DNA of 64,000 bases from Micrasema longulum (GCA_022494885.1 JAGVSM010004267.1:45142-109141), one strand, 5' to 3'. Positions 27,001 through 33,648 are shown, counted from the stretch's first letter. Translations and numbers: made by a program. The notes: generated by a model not told the origin, from the letters alone.

Positions 27001-30000
27001 TAGTATTTCAGTCATTCCCGTTCCGTATACCTACTGTAATCAGTCTCACATTTCAGAGGGCAGTCCAGGAACAATAAGATATAGTGTTGTAGAACCGCCT
27101 AAAAAATCAATATTTTATGGCCACTCTGCCAGGAATCGAACACAAAACCTCGAGTATCAAACGCGCTAACTACTACATCACAAGGCGGACTTGAGGCGGT
27201 TAGTAAACACCGAGTCAAAAGTAATCGTCCTGGGTTCTGGCTCTATTTCACACACCTATTTGTATTCTTCATCCTCAAGGAAACAGAACTTCCCGGGTCA
27301 CATTTTGCGGTTAGAATAATGCAGTTTTAGAGAAGGCTAAAACTGAACATTGAAACTGTTTATTTGTTTTAAGTCGTTTTAACCTAAGAAAGATACGAGT
27401 CATTTTAATCAGTTTCGGGAAAAGACGGGTGCTTGTAGCTGATCGCACCATAATTTATTTTCTCCATTTGCAATATTCATTTGAAATATTCCGAAACGTA
27501 CAGTATAATAATGGATCTTTTAATGATTGAATTTTCCAGCCCAGCACAAATAGCCAAGGTGATGATAGGACTTGCGATTCTCTTCACTTACGGTTTGCAG
27601 TTTTATGTCCCCATGAGTATCATATCCAAGATGTTGGAACCCAAAGTGTCCGAGAAGTACTATAATATAACGCAAATTGGACTAAGGACATTCCTCGTTG
27701 TATTTACAGGTATCTATACTACACAATCATTAATTACGCATTATATTATGTACATACTAGTATTATGCGCAAACTAATTAGTGATATTACTTTATGAAAG
27801 CTTATTTTTATACAGCAATTTTTATGTATTTTGCAGAGAAAACATTTGATCCGTCCATGCTTTTCCATTCATAAAGCCATTTTGTACGTCCCGAACTCTA
27901 TCTTTCACTCTTTCCTTACTCTCTCAATCAGCATTCGACCATAATTTTTGCCAGTGGCGCTTAAGCGGCTCAAGAGGCTCTATAAGTTCCGCATTCTACC
28001 TAGAGCCTTTAAACAAAGGTTTAAAAACAGCCCTCCTCCAATCTGGGGGACTGAGTTCCTTCTTTAAACATCGGTTAAAGAAAGCTGCATTGTTGCATGG
28101 CTGCACAAGCGTGCAGCTATACAACAATTATTTCACTACCCGCACAAACTCTGTAGCAAGATTGTCAAAACCTTGTGCTTTCTCATTCTTCATAATATTA
28201 TATTATATCTAGCAGAACTATTTTTATTACATACATACCTGCCACTTTCACAACATCATCTGTATTTATATTTACTTTAAAAGGTGATTTACTGCCTGCG
28301 TTTCCTGTGTACGTTTTGAACACCTTCTCAAAGTATTAATTCATCTTGTTTTAATTATTCCACTGTCGTTTGTCACTATTTTTTCATATGTTCCTATCAC
28401 CGCTATCATACATTCACTTTCATTACTGTTTCAGGAGTTTTTACAACTTTACAAAATATTTTAATGTTTTTTTTTAAGCTTTTTGTCATTTTATTCCCTC
28501 AATTTCTTACAGCAGTTTCTTTCATTCACAAACGCACTGTTTCACTCTCTTTTGATATTCAACATACACTTGCGGTATACTTAATGGCACATTTTACACA
28601 CTTTCAACAAGTTTAACCATGCTTTGTTCATTTTTTGTATCAGTTTATTTTTATTTCTTCGTCCTACCATGCATCCACCTTTCTTTTTTCCTTGTTCTGC
28701 CACACCGCAAACTTTCATGGCTGATACACACATACTATTTTTCTAACATTCCCAAATATTATCAATGCTCATACTTTCTACACATTCCTGTGGATACTGG
28801 TAGCAGTCTGCGTTTTACTGCAGTTTCAAAATTATCTTTTATGTCATCGTTTTAAAAATTTTTATTTTGACTATAGTCTTCCATAGAAGGTGCCCGTACT
28901 TTGAGGGTTTCGGAAAGACATTCTTAGAACAAGATTACCCTTGGTACTACCTAAAAGTGTTTGGTTTCCATCTCGGCTCCTCTGTACTCACGCATATCAA
29001 CTGTCACAGGTTTTGATCTAGAACCAATGACTTTTGTCGATAATAAACCATTCATTTACCCTTTCTCATGTATGTAAGAAAGACTTTTTCTCAATTGGTC
29101 GGGGTGTTTTAGTATATTTTTAATAACTTTTTTAAATAGCATTTCTTTCCCATCTACTGACAATCTTTTTAAATTAAGGCTTAGCGGGTTATTATTTTTG
29201 ATAAATTCATTTTTGAAAAACGCATATATTTGACACGAAGAGATTCTACTCTAGCAAAATTGCCATTCTCAAATACACTTTTTTATACAAACACACTCTT
29301 TCATTCATTTTATCATTCTGGGAGACAAAAACGGGGCAACTCGAGTAAGTCTCACCTTTGAAAGCCTGAAATCATTTCCACTTCTCGTTCCATACTTGCG
29401 AAAACAAAGTTGAAAATTAACATGAATTGTGACGTATTAGGGGCGTGGCTAATGCAACGACCGTTTTTGCGGGAATTCAAAATAACAAATTAAAAAATAT
29501 TTTTCATGCTACGACTAAATAGCAAAATATTTTATTTTTTTGCTGTACTTCGAGACCCTTTTGCTGTATTTCATAGACCCTTTTTACAATACAAATGTTT
29601 TTTTAAAAACGTGATGTTTTCCTATTCTCTCTGTATTACATTAACACAGTATATTTTATAGACTATTTCCAGTGACATATATCAAGGTATCACCTACAAA
29701 AAGTTTCATTTCACATTCGTTCACATATGTATTTCACAAAATCGTTCATACGCAAATAAACAGGATATGTTTCCCAGCACGGATGTCTGAGGAAGTTATT
29801 TTTTGTTTAATCGCTCTTTTGGAATGAACCTTTGAATCCTGTTATTTGAATTGATAATATTGTATACCCTTGCGCCATAAATTGAAACAATAAAAGTAAT
29901 TTGCGACCGTTTGTTTAGTGGCCATTGCGGCGGCAGTCCCGAAGTTGGACATCCTCATCAGCCTCGTGGGAGCCATCTTTTTTTCGACCCTCGGCCTGCT

Positions 30001-30157
30001 GATCCCCGCCGTGGTAGAGACCGTCCACTTGTGGGATAGAGGACTAGGCCCCGCCCGATGGGTGCTGTGGAAGAACGTGCTGGTGGGACTGTTCTCCATC
30101 CTAGCTCTCGTGTCCGGCTCCTACCAAGCCATCAGTCAACTCGTCAACGGGGACTGA
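1..30157 (+). CDS. Proton-coupled amino-acid transporter, SLC36/PAT family (7 exons in view, 5' partial)
   Basis: This is a multi-pass membrane transporter that in its family moves small neutral amino acids with protons across plasma or lysosomal membranes. Exons 1-97, 2479-2600, 22445-22529, 23816-24060, 25728-25940, 27540-27709 and 29919-30157 join in phase to 390 codons including TGA. The product begins mid-protein with AMPKAFQHAGIVVG, the end of the family's first helix motif. It continues through VCKLAKVPSMDFADTCGAAF, GQIRNLKYLVPFSAIAN, STVIFAMEGIGVVMPVEN and FGYLQFGENVEGSI, and ends in AISQLVNGD. These are typical PAT core signatures (established family knowledge). The N-terminal tail and first helix lie upstream of the window. 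Intron 2 is about 19.8 kb and full of transposons. The nearest relatives are insect pathetic/CG1139-type proteins, but the exact ortholog cannot be fixed here. The downstream neighbour is convergent. Confidence 0.93.
1611..1680 (+). repeat. tRNA-derived SINE head
   Basis: The tRNA-like sequence has an A-box-like GTGTCGCAGTTGGTCAGACG and a B-box GGTTCGATTCT. It closely resembles the SINE head at 31735-31796. Its body is interrupted by the LINE fragment at about 1690-2165 and resumes at 2200. Confidence 0.6.
1690..2165 (-). mobile_element. LINE 3' end: reverse transcriptase C-terminus and 3' UTR
   Basis: Minus-strand translation gives ATRELFKQTKQLNITELFQL, then ESLKFIHKLATNVIVDEELK, then GQSRLMNQGLKLYNKLPDKT. 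This is the thumb/C-terminal region of a non-LTR reverse transcriptase. It runs into a 3' UTR ending CCGTAAGGGTTTATAAATAA and a poly-A (poly-T on plus near 1690). The same 3' end occurs at 12370-12530. The fragment is 5'-truncated. Confidence 0.65.
2200..2270 (+). repeat. SINE tail separated from its head by a LINE insertion
   Basis: The stretch CCTTCCATATTCCCTCAATC plus CCTACCTGCTTACCAGCCTC matches the body/tail of the intact SINE at 31820-31900. Together with 1611-1680 it forms one SINE split by the LINE between them. Confidence 0.55.
2479..2600 (+). CDS. SLC36 transporter exon B
   Basis: The acceptor GACGCAG ends at 2478. Translation from phase 0 gives VTISRDVCKLAKVPSMDFAD and continues to FGPKPLRDWEGFVR. 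This matches the cytosolic loop after helix 2 of PAT proteins (Cys after the His/Leu helix, then DFADT and YGPKPLR-type motifs). The donor is GTGAGT at 2601. The last codon is split after two bases. Confidence 0.92.
2641..2710 (-). repeat. tRNA-like SINE fragment
   Basis: The reverse complement carries an A-box-like TGTGGTCTTGTGGCTAGTG and a B-box GAGGTTCGAACTCC. A close relative lies at 19185-19250 with the same GTGGTCNTGTGGCTAGT start. It is not a functional tRNA because no complete acceptor stem forms. Confidence 0.5.
3545..3690 (-). repeat. tRNA-derived SINE (family A), truncated
   Basis: The plus strand shows (AAT)n, then GGGAAACTGCATTGGTACT, a spacer, then CTTACGCTTCAGGTCCACAG. This is the same order of blocks as the fuller copy at 36505-36725. 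It lacks the tRNA-like head. Confidence 0.5.
3722..3770. repeat. 22-bp hairpin (21/22 paired)
   Basis: The left arm 3722-3743 and right arm 3749-3770 pair with one mismatch around a 5-base loop. The arms begin CATGCTTTTATAAT. The hairpin is intronic and its function is unknown. Confidence 0.6.
4182..4227. repeat. 7-bp tandem array (TACCGAC)
   Basis: Five perfect consecutive TACCGAC units run 4193-4227, plus one unit at 4182. The array is followed by a GC-rich stretch to about 4290. Confidence 0.85.
4985..5110 (-). repeat. Penelope-like terminal repeat with hammerhead-like fold
   Basis: On the minus strand GATGTC-CTGA-CAAA-GAGAC...GTCTC-GAAA-CCGGT-A-GACATT can fold as helix I (5052-5057 with 5012-5017), helix II (5039-5043 with 5028-5032) and a minimal helix III (ACCGGT). 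A second copy starts near 8753. It lies downstream of the GIY-YIG remnant at 5730-5990. The conserved G of CUGANGA is missing (CAAA), so activity is doubtful. Confidence 0.5.
5196..5520 (-). mobile_element. LINE fragment: RT C-terminal 63 codons and 3' UTR
   Basis: The minus-strand frame from 5520 reads LGQVKFNIPTRRLRNNELLF, then IDQHRTNYGLNSPMTRLCRI, and stops at 5329-5331. The RTNYGLNSPMTRLCR block is typical of the last residues of CR1/Jockey-type reverse transcriptases. A T-rich end (TTATTTATTTATT) near 5196 marks the 3' terminus. The fragment sits between a Penelope GIY-YIG remnant and a Penelope terminal repeat, so it probably inserted into that element. Confidence 0.65.
5312..5394. repeat. 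19-bp perfect inverted repeat
   Basis: TCAAGACAAGATCTGGACT at 5312-5330 is perfectly complementary to 5376-5394, with a 45-base loop. The right arm lies in the LINE coding region (residues SRQDLD) and the left arm just past its stop codon. Confidence 0.85.
5730..5990 (-). mobile_element. Penelope-like element, GIY-YIG endonuclease remnant
   Basis: Minus-strand translation shows SGVYQLKCNSCPSVYVERTS then RNFDIRFKQHMRCLH. This is the GIY-YIG pattern (GVYQLKC...YVGRTSR) with the catalytic Arg kept but Gly changed to Glu in VERTS. The element type is inferred from this nuclease, which is characteristic of Penelope-like retroelements. No intact RT is attached here. Confidence 0.65.
6010..6152 (+). 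mobile_element. CR1-like LINE 3' end with conserved hairpin and (TAA)n tail
   Basis: AGCGCC (6087-6092) and GGCGCT (6117-6122) pair around CTTGAGGTATT. These are followed by TATAAGTTATCC and an (ATA)n microsatellite. The same block occurs inverted at 8010-8080 and 18784-18850, and degraded at 9568-9640. LINEs of the CR1 group typically end in such short repeats. Confidence 0.6.
6161..6590 (+). mobile_element. R1-like reverse transcriptase fragment
   Basis: The plus frame from 6161 reads PRGCVLGPLLWNLLFDDFLE then LPIPSSCMIKACADDGCISI. This gives the RT motif PQGxxLGPLLWN and a catalytic ADD triad with C in place of Y. A second frame around 6410-6575 contains FLGTSISASNLVSNLGKMLE and AFQKVARLARAS, resembling the following RT/thumb segment. 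Frameshifts make it non-functional. Confidence 0.6.
6591..8009. other. Intronic stretch without recognised gene
   Basis: The stretch is AT-rich and part of SLC36 intron 2. Only short random open frames are present. I recognise no domain or repeat. Confidence 0.5.
8010..8632 (-). mobile_element. CR1/Jockey-like LINE: RT C-terminus plus 3' UTR with hairpin and microsatellite tail
   Basis: The minus frame 8632-8174 encodes RLQAVLNAAARLIFGIFKFS, then HIPPLLRELHWLRFPQRMEY, then FGDRVFAVAGPMAWNALPAE, ending in TGA. This is the classic C-terminal region of CR1-type reverse transcriptases. The 3' UTR ends with the AGCGCC/GGCGCT hairpin, TATATAAGTTATCC and an (ATT)n-type tail near 8010-8020. The element is 5'-truncated. 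Confidence 0.75.
8750..8900 (-). repeat. Second Penelope-like terminal repeat copy, degraded hammerhead-like core
   Basis: About 130 bases match 4985-5110, including CTGACAAAGAGACGGGT and CCGGTAGAC on the minus strand. Here the GAAA core is changed to AAAA and helix I pairs poorly. Confidence 0.45.
8940..9190 (-). mobile_element. LINE reverse transcriptase fragment
   Basis: Minus-strand translation shows GTGTALVKLIIYIKTNIGIP then ITGLILDFKKAFNTVHVE. This is RT motif A, with LDFxKAFDTV decayed to LDFKKAFNTV. Frameshifts and truncation on both sides show it is dead. Confidence 0.6.
9200..12115 (+). mobile_element. Jockey-like non-LTR retrotransposon ORF2 (endonuclease, RT, C-terminal Cys region), decayed
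   Basis: Endonuclease pieces occur in order: ISINIEGLSQDKEGIL (about 9327), HSKYGSAIFVNPKIEIQSVT (9449) and MGDFNCHNES (9735). These are followed by FNSARWRKKYNPDNIFATNK and RVPFKRRLNLKKTRWTSFSQ. The RT part has GVAFVDLMAAYDTVNHTKLV (near 10795) and an intact FIYADDTAVS with YADD at 11064-11075. A C-terminal CNCREVQNDPHLLRCPQ block lies near 11950. The end at 12085-12115 carries (TAAG)n. Frameshifts, stops and a CR1 3' end inserted at 9568-9640 disable it. Confidence 0.8.
9568..9645 (-). mobile_element. CR1-like 3' end inserted in the Jockey-like endonuclease
   Basis: A (TA)n tract is followed by GGATAATTTATATACCGCCA, then CACCTCAAAGGCGCTGG. This is a degraded version of the hairpin-bearing 3' end at 8010-8080. 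It interrupts the endonuclease reading between NNIEIL and EPVYKPAGTNFKFT. Confidence 0.55.
12340..13535 (-). mobile_element. LINE with APE-type endonuclease and deleted RT core
   Basis: On the minus strand LKSIITNESSTPDIIMLTET (about 13510-13450) is the first endonuclease motif, and YIDTPLSDHRAMELNLDIPL (about 13100-13045) holds the SDH motif. Shortly after come ITSTSNDFYTNIGNKPDKTK, a terminus shared with the copy at 1690-2165, and the 3' UTR ending in a poly-A near 12345. The central RT domain is missing, so the copy carries an internal deletion. Stops are frequent. Confidence 0.6.
13540..14950 (-). mobile_element. Penelope-like element remnant: RT followed by GIY-YIG endonuclease
   Basis: The minus strand around 14393-14310 reads DNRTSGLAIGQPTSPLVADV, the RT motif GLxMGxPxSPxxADxY of Penelope-like elements. 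Further along, 13700-13580 reads NSGIYQLQCSSCPLKYIGRT then SRSFNI, an intact GIY-YIG core with Gly and Arg. The order RT then GIY-YIG is the canonical Penelope layout. Many stops and frameshifts interrupt it. Confidence 0.7.
14970..15145 (+). mobile_element. LINE RT C-terminal fragment, left half
   Basis: The plus frame reads RLRNFLPINVKQTLVLSVHL then PLLDNADVFYPNANSELLDK, then LERLQNVCIRYY. This matches the post-catalytic region of CR1/Jockey RTs (LPLxDYADxxY..., LxRLQNxCIRY). It breaks off at TTATTTATTTATT and appears to resume at about 15700. Confidence 0.6.
15145..15700. mobile_element. Sequence inserted into the LINE fragment
   Basis: The segment opens with TTATTTATTTATT and contains a GT-rich stretch (15280-15370) similar in style to 18340-18480. 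It separates two halves of one LINE reading. Its class is unresolved, and a LINE 3' end on the minus strand is possible. Confidence 0.35.
15700..15990 (+). mobile_element. LINE RT C-terminal fragment, right half
   Basis: Across frameshifts the plus strand encodes RTLLIPFHRSYF and WNNLPTHVRDAPSLFTFMSR then LKCHYL. This is the usual end of non-LTR RTs (LWNxLPxxIR...F...LKxHL). It is probably the continuation of 14970-15145. Confidence 0.5.
16500..17060 (-). mobile_element. piggyBac-family transposase relic
   Basis: Minus-strand translation reads NYNENMGRVDFLDRGISF, one in-frame stop, RIEAKTRKWTLRLIFQMTDM, then AIAASWIEYRRDQKALGKPK and MDLLKFRETVADYL. This matches the C-terminal third of piggyBac-derived transposases (NxxMGGVDxxD...YR...KKWxxxxFxxxxD...NxWxxYRRD...LDLxxFR). 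An acidic stretch with AYGSRILWRHNTEFDP at about 17300 may be its N-terminal part. It is broken by stops and truncation. Confidence 0.7.
17400..17945. other. AT-rich intronic stretch without recognised feature
   Basis: This stretch lies in SLC36 intron 2. Homopolymer A/T runs dominate. No domain or repeat was recognised. Confidence 0.5.
17962..18038 (+). repeat. tRNA-like sequence (tRNA-derived SINE head)
   Basis: GGCCTCGTGGTGTAATGGTC begins the tRNA-like part, and GAGTTCGATTCCC is a good B box. The 3' half of the acceptor stem does not pair with the 5' end, so a working tRNA is unlikely. Related heads lie at 21247-21318 and 24901-24976. Confidence 0.55.
18784..18895 (-). mobile_element. CR1-like LINE 3' terminus
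   Basis: It is nearly identical to 8020-8115, with AACTTATATAGCGCCATTTT then TACCTCAAGGGCGCTTTACA and AAGTGATTA. The copy is reduced to the 3' UTR. Confidence 0.6.
19185..19250 (-). repeat. tRNA-like SINE fragment
   Basis: The minus strand reads GTGGTCCTGTGGCTAGTATC, with a B-box-like TGATTCGAATCCC. It is paralogous to 2641-2710. Confidence 0.5.
20090..20660 (-). mobile_element. RTE-type LINE 3' end (RT C-terminus)
   Basis: Across frameshifts the minus strand reads FTYLGVEISSNSYLYSGVRA, then TATAGCLRDAIWRNKYVPSE, then TRRLLRVAEMRTLRSIAGRT and LRDRIRN. This is the characteristic C-terminal region of arthropod RTE reverse transcriptases (KATATAGCLRDxIWRNK...RxLRVAEMRTLRxIxGxTLRDRIRN). It ends in a short CTT/AAG repeat near 20090. 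It is 5'-truncated and frameshifted. Confidence 0.75.
20930..21240. other. Intronic stretch without recognised feature
   Basis: AT-rich sequence in SLC36 intron 2. Nothing identifiable was seen. Confidence 0.45.
21247..21318 (+). repeat. tRNA-like SINE head
   Basis: GGCCTCCGCGGTGTAGTTTT at the start and GGGTTCGATTTCC (B box) near the end resemble 17962-18038 and 24901-24976. Confidence 0.5.
22255..22345 (+). repeat. SINE family A fragment, opposite orientation
   Basis: ACCGATGCAGTTCCCTATGC then ATCATTTAGGTGCAATAAGA is the reverse complement of the TGCATAGGGCACTGCATTGG block found at 36547 and elsewhere. Confidence 0.45.
22445..22529 (+). CDS. SLC36 transporter exon C
   Basis: The acceptor TTTCAG ends at 22444. 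One base completes the Arg codon from the previous exon, then SFVNWALVLCYVGASCVYVV and LIADSFHE follow, a membrane helix. The donor is GTGAGT at 22530. The preceding intron runs 2601-22444. The short exon was placed by phase and family similarity. Confidence 0.9.
22690..22745. repeat. 7-bp tandem array (CCACTGG and variants)
   Basis: The array reads ACCCACTACCCACTAGCCAC and continues with CTGGCCACTGGCCACTGG. It is the same unit length as the arrays at 4182 and 24595. It lies in SLC36 intron 3. Confidence 0.7.
23816..24060 (+). CDS. SLC36 transporter exon D
   Basis: The acceptor CCGCAG ends at 23815. The exon encodes VVGEYYPEDNWDLKVYCALL, then LVPLVLLGQIRNLKYLVPFS and AIANLFLLTTLAITMFYIFQ, spanning two membrane helices around the family hallmark IRNLKYLVPFS. 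It ends phase 2 in FPLFVR. The donor GTGGGT is at 24061. The reading frame runs open past the donor to 24427, but that extension is intronic. Confidence 0.94.
24325..24375. repeat. Degenerate 7-bp tandem array (TGCTATC and variants)
   Basis: The units run CTGTCTGCTATTTGCTATCT then GCTATCTGCTGTGAGCTGTG. It lies in SLC36 intron 4. Confidence 0.6.
24590..24622. repeat. 7-bp tandem array (CAGTAGG)
   Basis: AGCAGTAGGCAGTAGGCAGT then AGGTACC contains three consecutive CAGTAGG units in SLC36 intron 4. Confidence 0.7.
24901..24976 (-). repeat. tRNA-like SINE head
   Basis: The minus strand reads GGCCTCCGTGGTGTAATGAT at the 5' side and GGGTTCCATTCCCGG in the B-box/T-arm region. Good partial cloverleaf features are present, but it is embedded in repeat-like DNA and has an A-to-G-type family relation to 21247-21318. 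A true tRNA cannot be fully excluded. Confidence 0.5.
25728..25940 (+). CDS. SLC36 transporter exon E
   Basis: The acceptor GTTGCAG ends at 25727. The exon encodes STVIFAMEGIGVVMPVENDM, then a segment ANPGHFLGCPGVLNIAMGFV and FGYLQFGENVEGSITASL. The FAMEGIGVVMPVEN stretch is diagnostic of SLC36-type transporters. The donor is GTAAGT at 25941, and the terminal Met/Ile codon is split. Confidence 0.95.
26636..26740. mobile_element. 105-bp foldback miniature element
   Basis: The ends AAAGGTGG...CCACCTTT are inverted. Internal blocks CAGTAATTGG and ATTCTAAAT also recur in inverted order as CCAATTACTATAG and ATTTAGAGT, giving a nearly full hairpin with one 15-base asymmetric insertion. Confidence 0.55.
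26930..27190 (-). repeat. tRNA-derived SINE family A copy
   Basis: The blocks ATGGTGCACGGGGCACTGCA and AGAGGGCAGTCCAGGAACAA precede an inverted tRNA-like head with CCAGGAATCGAACACAAAAC. They occur in the same order as at 36505-36725. It lies in SLC36 intron 5. Confidence 0.6.
27540..27709 (+). CDS. SLC36 transporter exon F
   Basis: The acceptor TTTCCAG ends at 27539. The exon reads PAQIAKVMIGLAILFTYGLQ then FYVPMSIISKMLEPKVSEKY, ending LRTFLVVFT. This is the seventh/eighth helix region of PATs (family hallmark FTYGLQFYVP). It ends phase 1 at 27709 before donor GTATCT. Confidence 0.92.
27900..28360 (-). mobile_element. LINE reverse transcriptase fragment
   Basis: Minus-strand pieces, with frameshifts, read EYFEKVFKTYTGNA, INTDDVVKVAG, GFDNLATEFVRVV and LYSCTLVQPCNAAFFNRCLK, then SPPDWRRAVFKPLFKGS. 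This follows the order found before RT motif A in non-LTR elements. It lies in SLC36 intron 6. Confidence 0.45.
28361..29428. other. Intronic stretch without recognised feature
   Basis: T- and C-rich sequence in SLC36 intron 6. It has short open frames only and no recognised family. Confidence 0.4.
29429..29480 (+). repeat. Dispersed repeat (GTGACGTATTAGGGGCGTGG)
   Basis: The sequence GTGACGTATTAGGGGCGTGG and the following AATGCAACGACC and GCGGGAATTCAAAAT are the reverse complement of the duplicated block at 62036-62160. Confidence 0.6.
29919..30157 (+). CDS. SLC36 transporter terminal exon
   Basis: The acceptor TTGTTTAG ends at 29918. Two bases complete a Val codon, then AIAAAVPKLDILISLVGAIF and FSTLGLLIPAVVETVHLWDR follow, then GLGPARWVLWKNVLVGLFSI, ending QLVNGD and TGA at 30155-30157. 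These are the last two or three helices of the transporter. The open frame appears to begin with GTG at 29918, but this is a spliced Val codon and not a start. Confidence 0.94.
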
Positions 30158-30199
30158 CCTTCTGTGACCTGTAATTAATATTACTGCCTCCATCATACA

Positions 30200-30205
30200 A
30201 ATAAA
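30200..30205 (+). terminator. Polyadenylation signal AATAAA of the SLC36 gene
   Basis: A canonical AATAAA lies 42 bases after the transporter stop codon, implying a short 3' UTR. Cleavage is expected roughly 10-30 bases further on. Confidence 0.6.
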
Positions 30206-30299
30206 TCTACTCACTCGCTAACTTAATATCCGCCTTTTATTATACGAGTACATCAACAGCTGAATAATTTTCTAATTTGCGCATCCGCGACCAAAAAAT

Positions 30300-31724
30300 A
30301 TTTTTAATCATAATAACATAATGTTGTCAAAATGTTCAGCGGCTTACCTAATATTTAAATATTCAAGAACAACATATTCTTATTTATAAATTACTAATGT
30401 TTCTTTTATTGAGTCAGTTTCGTCGTCTTCAATATAATATAACATATTTACTAATTCATAAATAATCATTATTGTCATTCCCTTCTCGCACAATATTTAC
30501 CAGTATTTCGATATATATCTCCGTTTCAAATATAATAATATGTGAGTAATGAGGACAAGGTGATCGGTCCGACCGTTTTTCGGCCTCGTCCAATGTCAAA
30601 ATATTCTAATGATCTCAGAGCTACTGAGGCTGTCGGGATTCGAAACGTCACGCGTCACGCATTGCGTCAAGCATGCTAATTCAACGTCGAGGCAATGCTG
30701 CCCCATACTGGGATCAGTGCGCTTTGGTACGCTGCACTGCACTCTTATCGGAGGCCACTGTCGAGCTAAATTAGTGACTCGATATCTCGAGTAAAACAAT
30801 CGGGTCTCGGACTCGAGGACTGAAAGTTCCATGTTCGGATCCCACTCTACCGCAACTTAATTCCTATTTTAATTCAAATCGTCCCATAATTTAAATAACA
30901 CATACATACAACAGAAATAGAGAACATTTTAGGTAAGAAAATATGGAAGTCTAGGCCTTTACAGATCATATGACCTGTTATTTCTTTTTTTATTCAAATA
31001 AATCATTGAAAAAGATGACATATTATATATCATCTTAATGTCGATTTACATTGTGAGCTTTAAATTTAAAAAATATGGAAAAAAAGAAGTATCGACGGTA
31101 AAATAATATCAGATATCCTGAATATATGTATATACGTTGTACCGTCATTCGACTTGTATCGGTTCACCGGGACGCGGACGGGACTAATACTCGATATACG
31201 TATATGGTATATGTCCTGAGGATAAGATAGTACGTGACCTTGAAACAGGTCGACGTATAACCGAAAATTATAGTGGCTCATACAAATTTAAAAACAAATA
31301 AGTGTAAAATGTCATATTACCAATAGAAAAAATATTTTGTATTAACTAACTACAAAAAAAATTCAAAAAATAATACAAAACATAAGCCACTTTCTGATAG
31401 TAGTAAATAATCGTGCTAAACAAACGCAAAACAATTCGTGGTGAGCGGGGGAAACGCGGAGTTCTGGTCCGTTATCTGCGACACTACCACGGGACTATGG
31501 TCCTCGAATTGTCTCGAATTTACAAGTAATATGTCCAAATTATAAACATTATTTAAAGTTGTCTATTGAAAGAGGACTGCCACACCGATCGCGGCGTATC
31601 CTGACAATTCATCACGCGAAAGCCACGTCCGTGTTCGTTTCGAGTGCCAGTCCGGGGACTGGCCTTGTCGGGAGGAGAATACAAGACCACCTCGTGCGAC
31701 CTCACGGCGAGCGAACAGTGCGTT
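30300..31724. other. Intergenic stretch between convergent SLC36 and CD36 genes
   Basis: No coding similarity was recognised. A tRNA-like fragment is possible around 30580-30850 (GGCCTCGTCCAATG...GTTCGGATCCCAC) but is too diverged to call. Confidence 0.4.
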
Positions 31725-31910
31725 GGCTGTGGCGCAATTGGTTAGACGGCCGACTAAAGCTGGCGTCGCGGGTTCGATTACCGCCAGTTGCGAGAAGAAA
31801 TTTCCAGAAAGATTTCCTTTCTTCCATATTCTCCCTCTTTTCCTTCTCCTACCTGCTCACAAACCTTTATTACAGATTATTAATACTTAACAGGTTATAC
31901 CTTTAAAATA
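31725..31910 (+). repeat. tRNA-derived SINE, most complete copy
   Basis: The head has an A-box-like TGTGGCGCAATTGGTTAGAC and B-box GGTTCGATTAC, followed by GCCAGTTGCGAGAAG, a pyrimidine-rich body and CCTACCTGCTCACAAACC. It explains the split copy at 1611-1680/2200-2270. It is intergenic, downstream of the SLC36 gene. Confidence 0.6.
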
Positions 31911-33640
31911 TTTTTTTGTACCCCTGGAACATTATTTAATATCTCCCACTAAGAAATTCAAATCAAATCTTTAAGATGTTGAATTATACAATATCGTTAT
32001 TCAATCTTTATTATTATTTCGTCTTTTTAATTTTACTTTTACAATTTTTACTGTAAATTACTTTAAAAAAATATTTTTATAAAATTGTGGAATACTATTT
32101 AATCTTTTTGAGTCTTGTTTTGTCGTTGATTTATTGTTTTCGTTTCATCAAGTTTTATATTATATTTGTTAATTTAATACGATTCTCAATTTTAAAATTT
32201 TGTTTTATTTGATTTTATATTTTATAATCGTGCGCTTTTATATTCATTTTACATTAAAAAATTTATTGCTATTTGATATTTATGTAAATAATTTTAGTAA
32301 ACTTACTATTTTATTAATTACTGTTTATTTTATTGAAGTTCGCATAATGTAATTAGTGAAAGATTTGTAAATTACATTATGTTTTTATTGTATAAATATT
32401 TATTTGCGCAGATTGATATATTTTACTATTTCTGAACCCAAAACTGAATAAATAAATAACAGTTCGCGTAAATAAATGCTCGCCTTAAGAAATTGCCTGT
32501 GCGACAAACTAATGCAACTCTGGGCTCCCCGTTACTTCGGTGACTCCGGGAATTAATTTGCGTTTTTTCTCGAACAATGATTCCGCCAGAAAATTCGTCA
32601 TCCTTTAAATCATGTCGGATACAAAACTCTTCCGTTTCGAGGCCACTTCAGTCCGCCGGTATGCCGTGCCGTCATCGCCGCGCTACTCGGTGCTACCGTC
32701 AGACGATTTTTTTTTTGTTTTACGCCACCCGCTTTGAAATTTCTACCTCGGTGTGGACTGATTTTTTCCCGAAGCTGTTCTAGGGCACAGCGGAACAGGC
32801 CTATGGGACGTTAGGCATACATTTAATAGGAAGGAAGATATAAATATTCCTCGATATAGTGAAATTGGCGTCCTTAGGATAAAATACATAAGATTAAATC
32901 ATGAAAAACGGTTCTTTCTCCTTAAGATCCCGAAGATACATAGAGTTTGTATACGGTATCTATCTGCGGGAAATTACAAAATAGTTTTTGCTTCTGTTGC
33001 AATTTATTATGTTAATTTTAAATTCACCGTGAGGATCAAGCAAAGTGAGCCAAAGAGACATGTCGCGATGGGATTCTCGTACGATTGGATAAAATTTCTT
33101 GCATTATAATTTGTGTTTTTGTACCGTGTACTCGTATTTGTTATCTAATGTTTCGGATCAAATAGTAGCGATATTTATGTTACCAACAAACGTACTTAGG
33201 ATTTTTGGAGCTTATCAATCTTAAATTTGTTTATTTTATTTTTTTAAATTAATTAATTAGTGAGTAGCAGGATGATATCAATCGTATCTCTGTTTATACT
33301 GTCAGGATGTTTGTAAATCTCGATCGCTTAGTAAAAACGGATCCTGTTCACTGTCTCATCCAATAATTGGGTACATACCTCAAAAAAGAATTACTGTAAG
33401 TCGGAAAAATGGTGAGAAAATATAAGTTACCGTTTTGTACAATGTTTCATTCACCATTCTACCATTTCCTTAAATTGTCGTTATTTTGTGAAAAAAACAG
33501 CTAAATTGCTTTTAAAAAATATTATGATGTATGTAGGTAGAAGGTGAATATTATAATATTTTATTTATTGTTTTACTATTTATGTAAAACTATACATAAA
33601 CCCTTAGGGACTTTGGGTCATGCAATTTGTTAATTCCTCA
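31911..33640. other. Intergenic stretch without recognised feature
   Basis: AT-rich sequence, with a moderately GC-rich patch at 32460-32830 that carries only short open frames. Nothing was recognised. Confidence 0.4.
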
Positions 33641-33648
33641 ATATTAAG

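Noticed and set aside
28619..28855. 78-codon plus frame with hydrophobic residues
   Set aside because: It is T-rich intronic sequence giving Phe/Leu/Ser by composition. There are no motifs, and it lies inside SLC36 intron 6.
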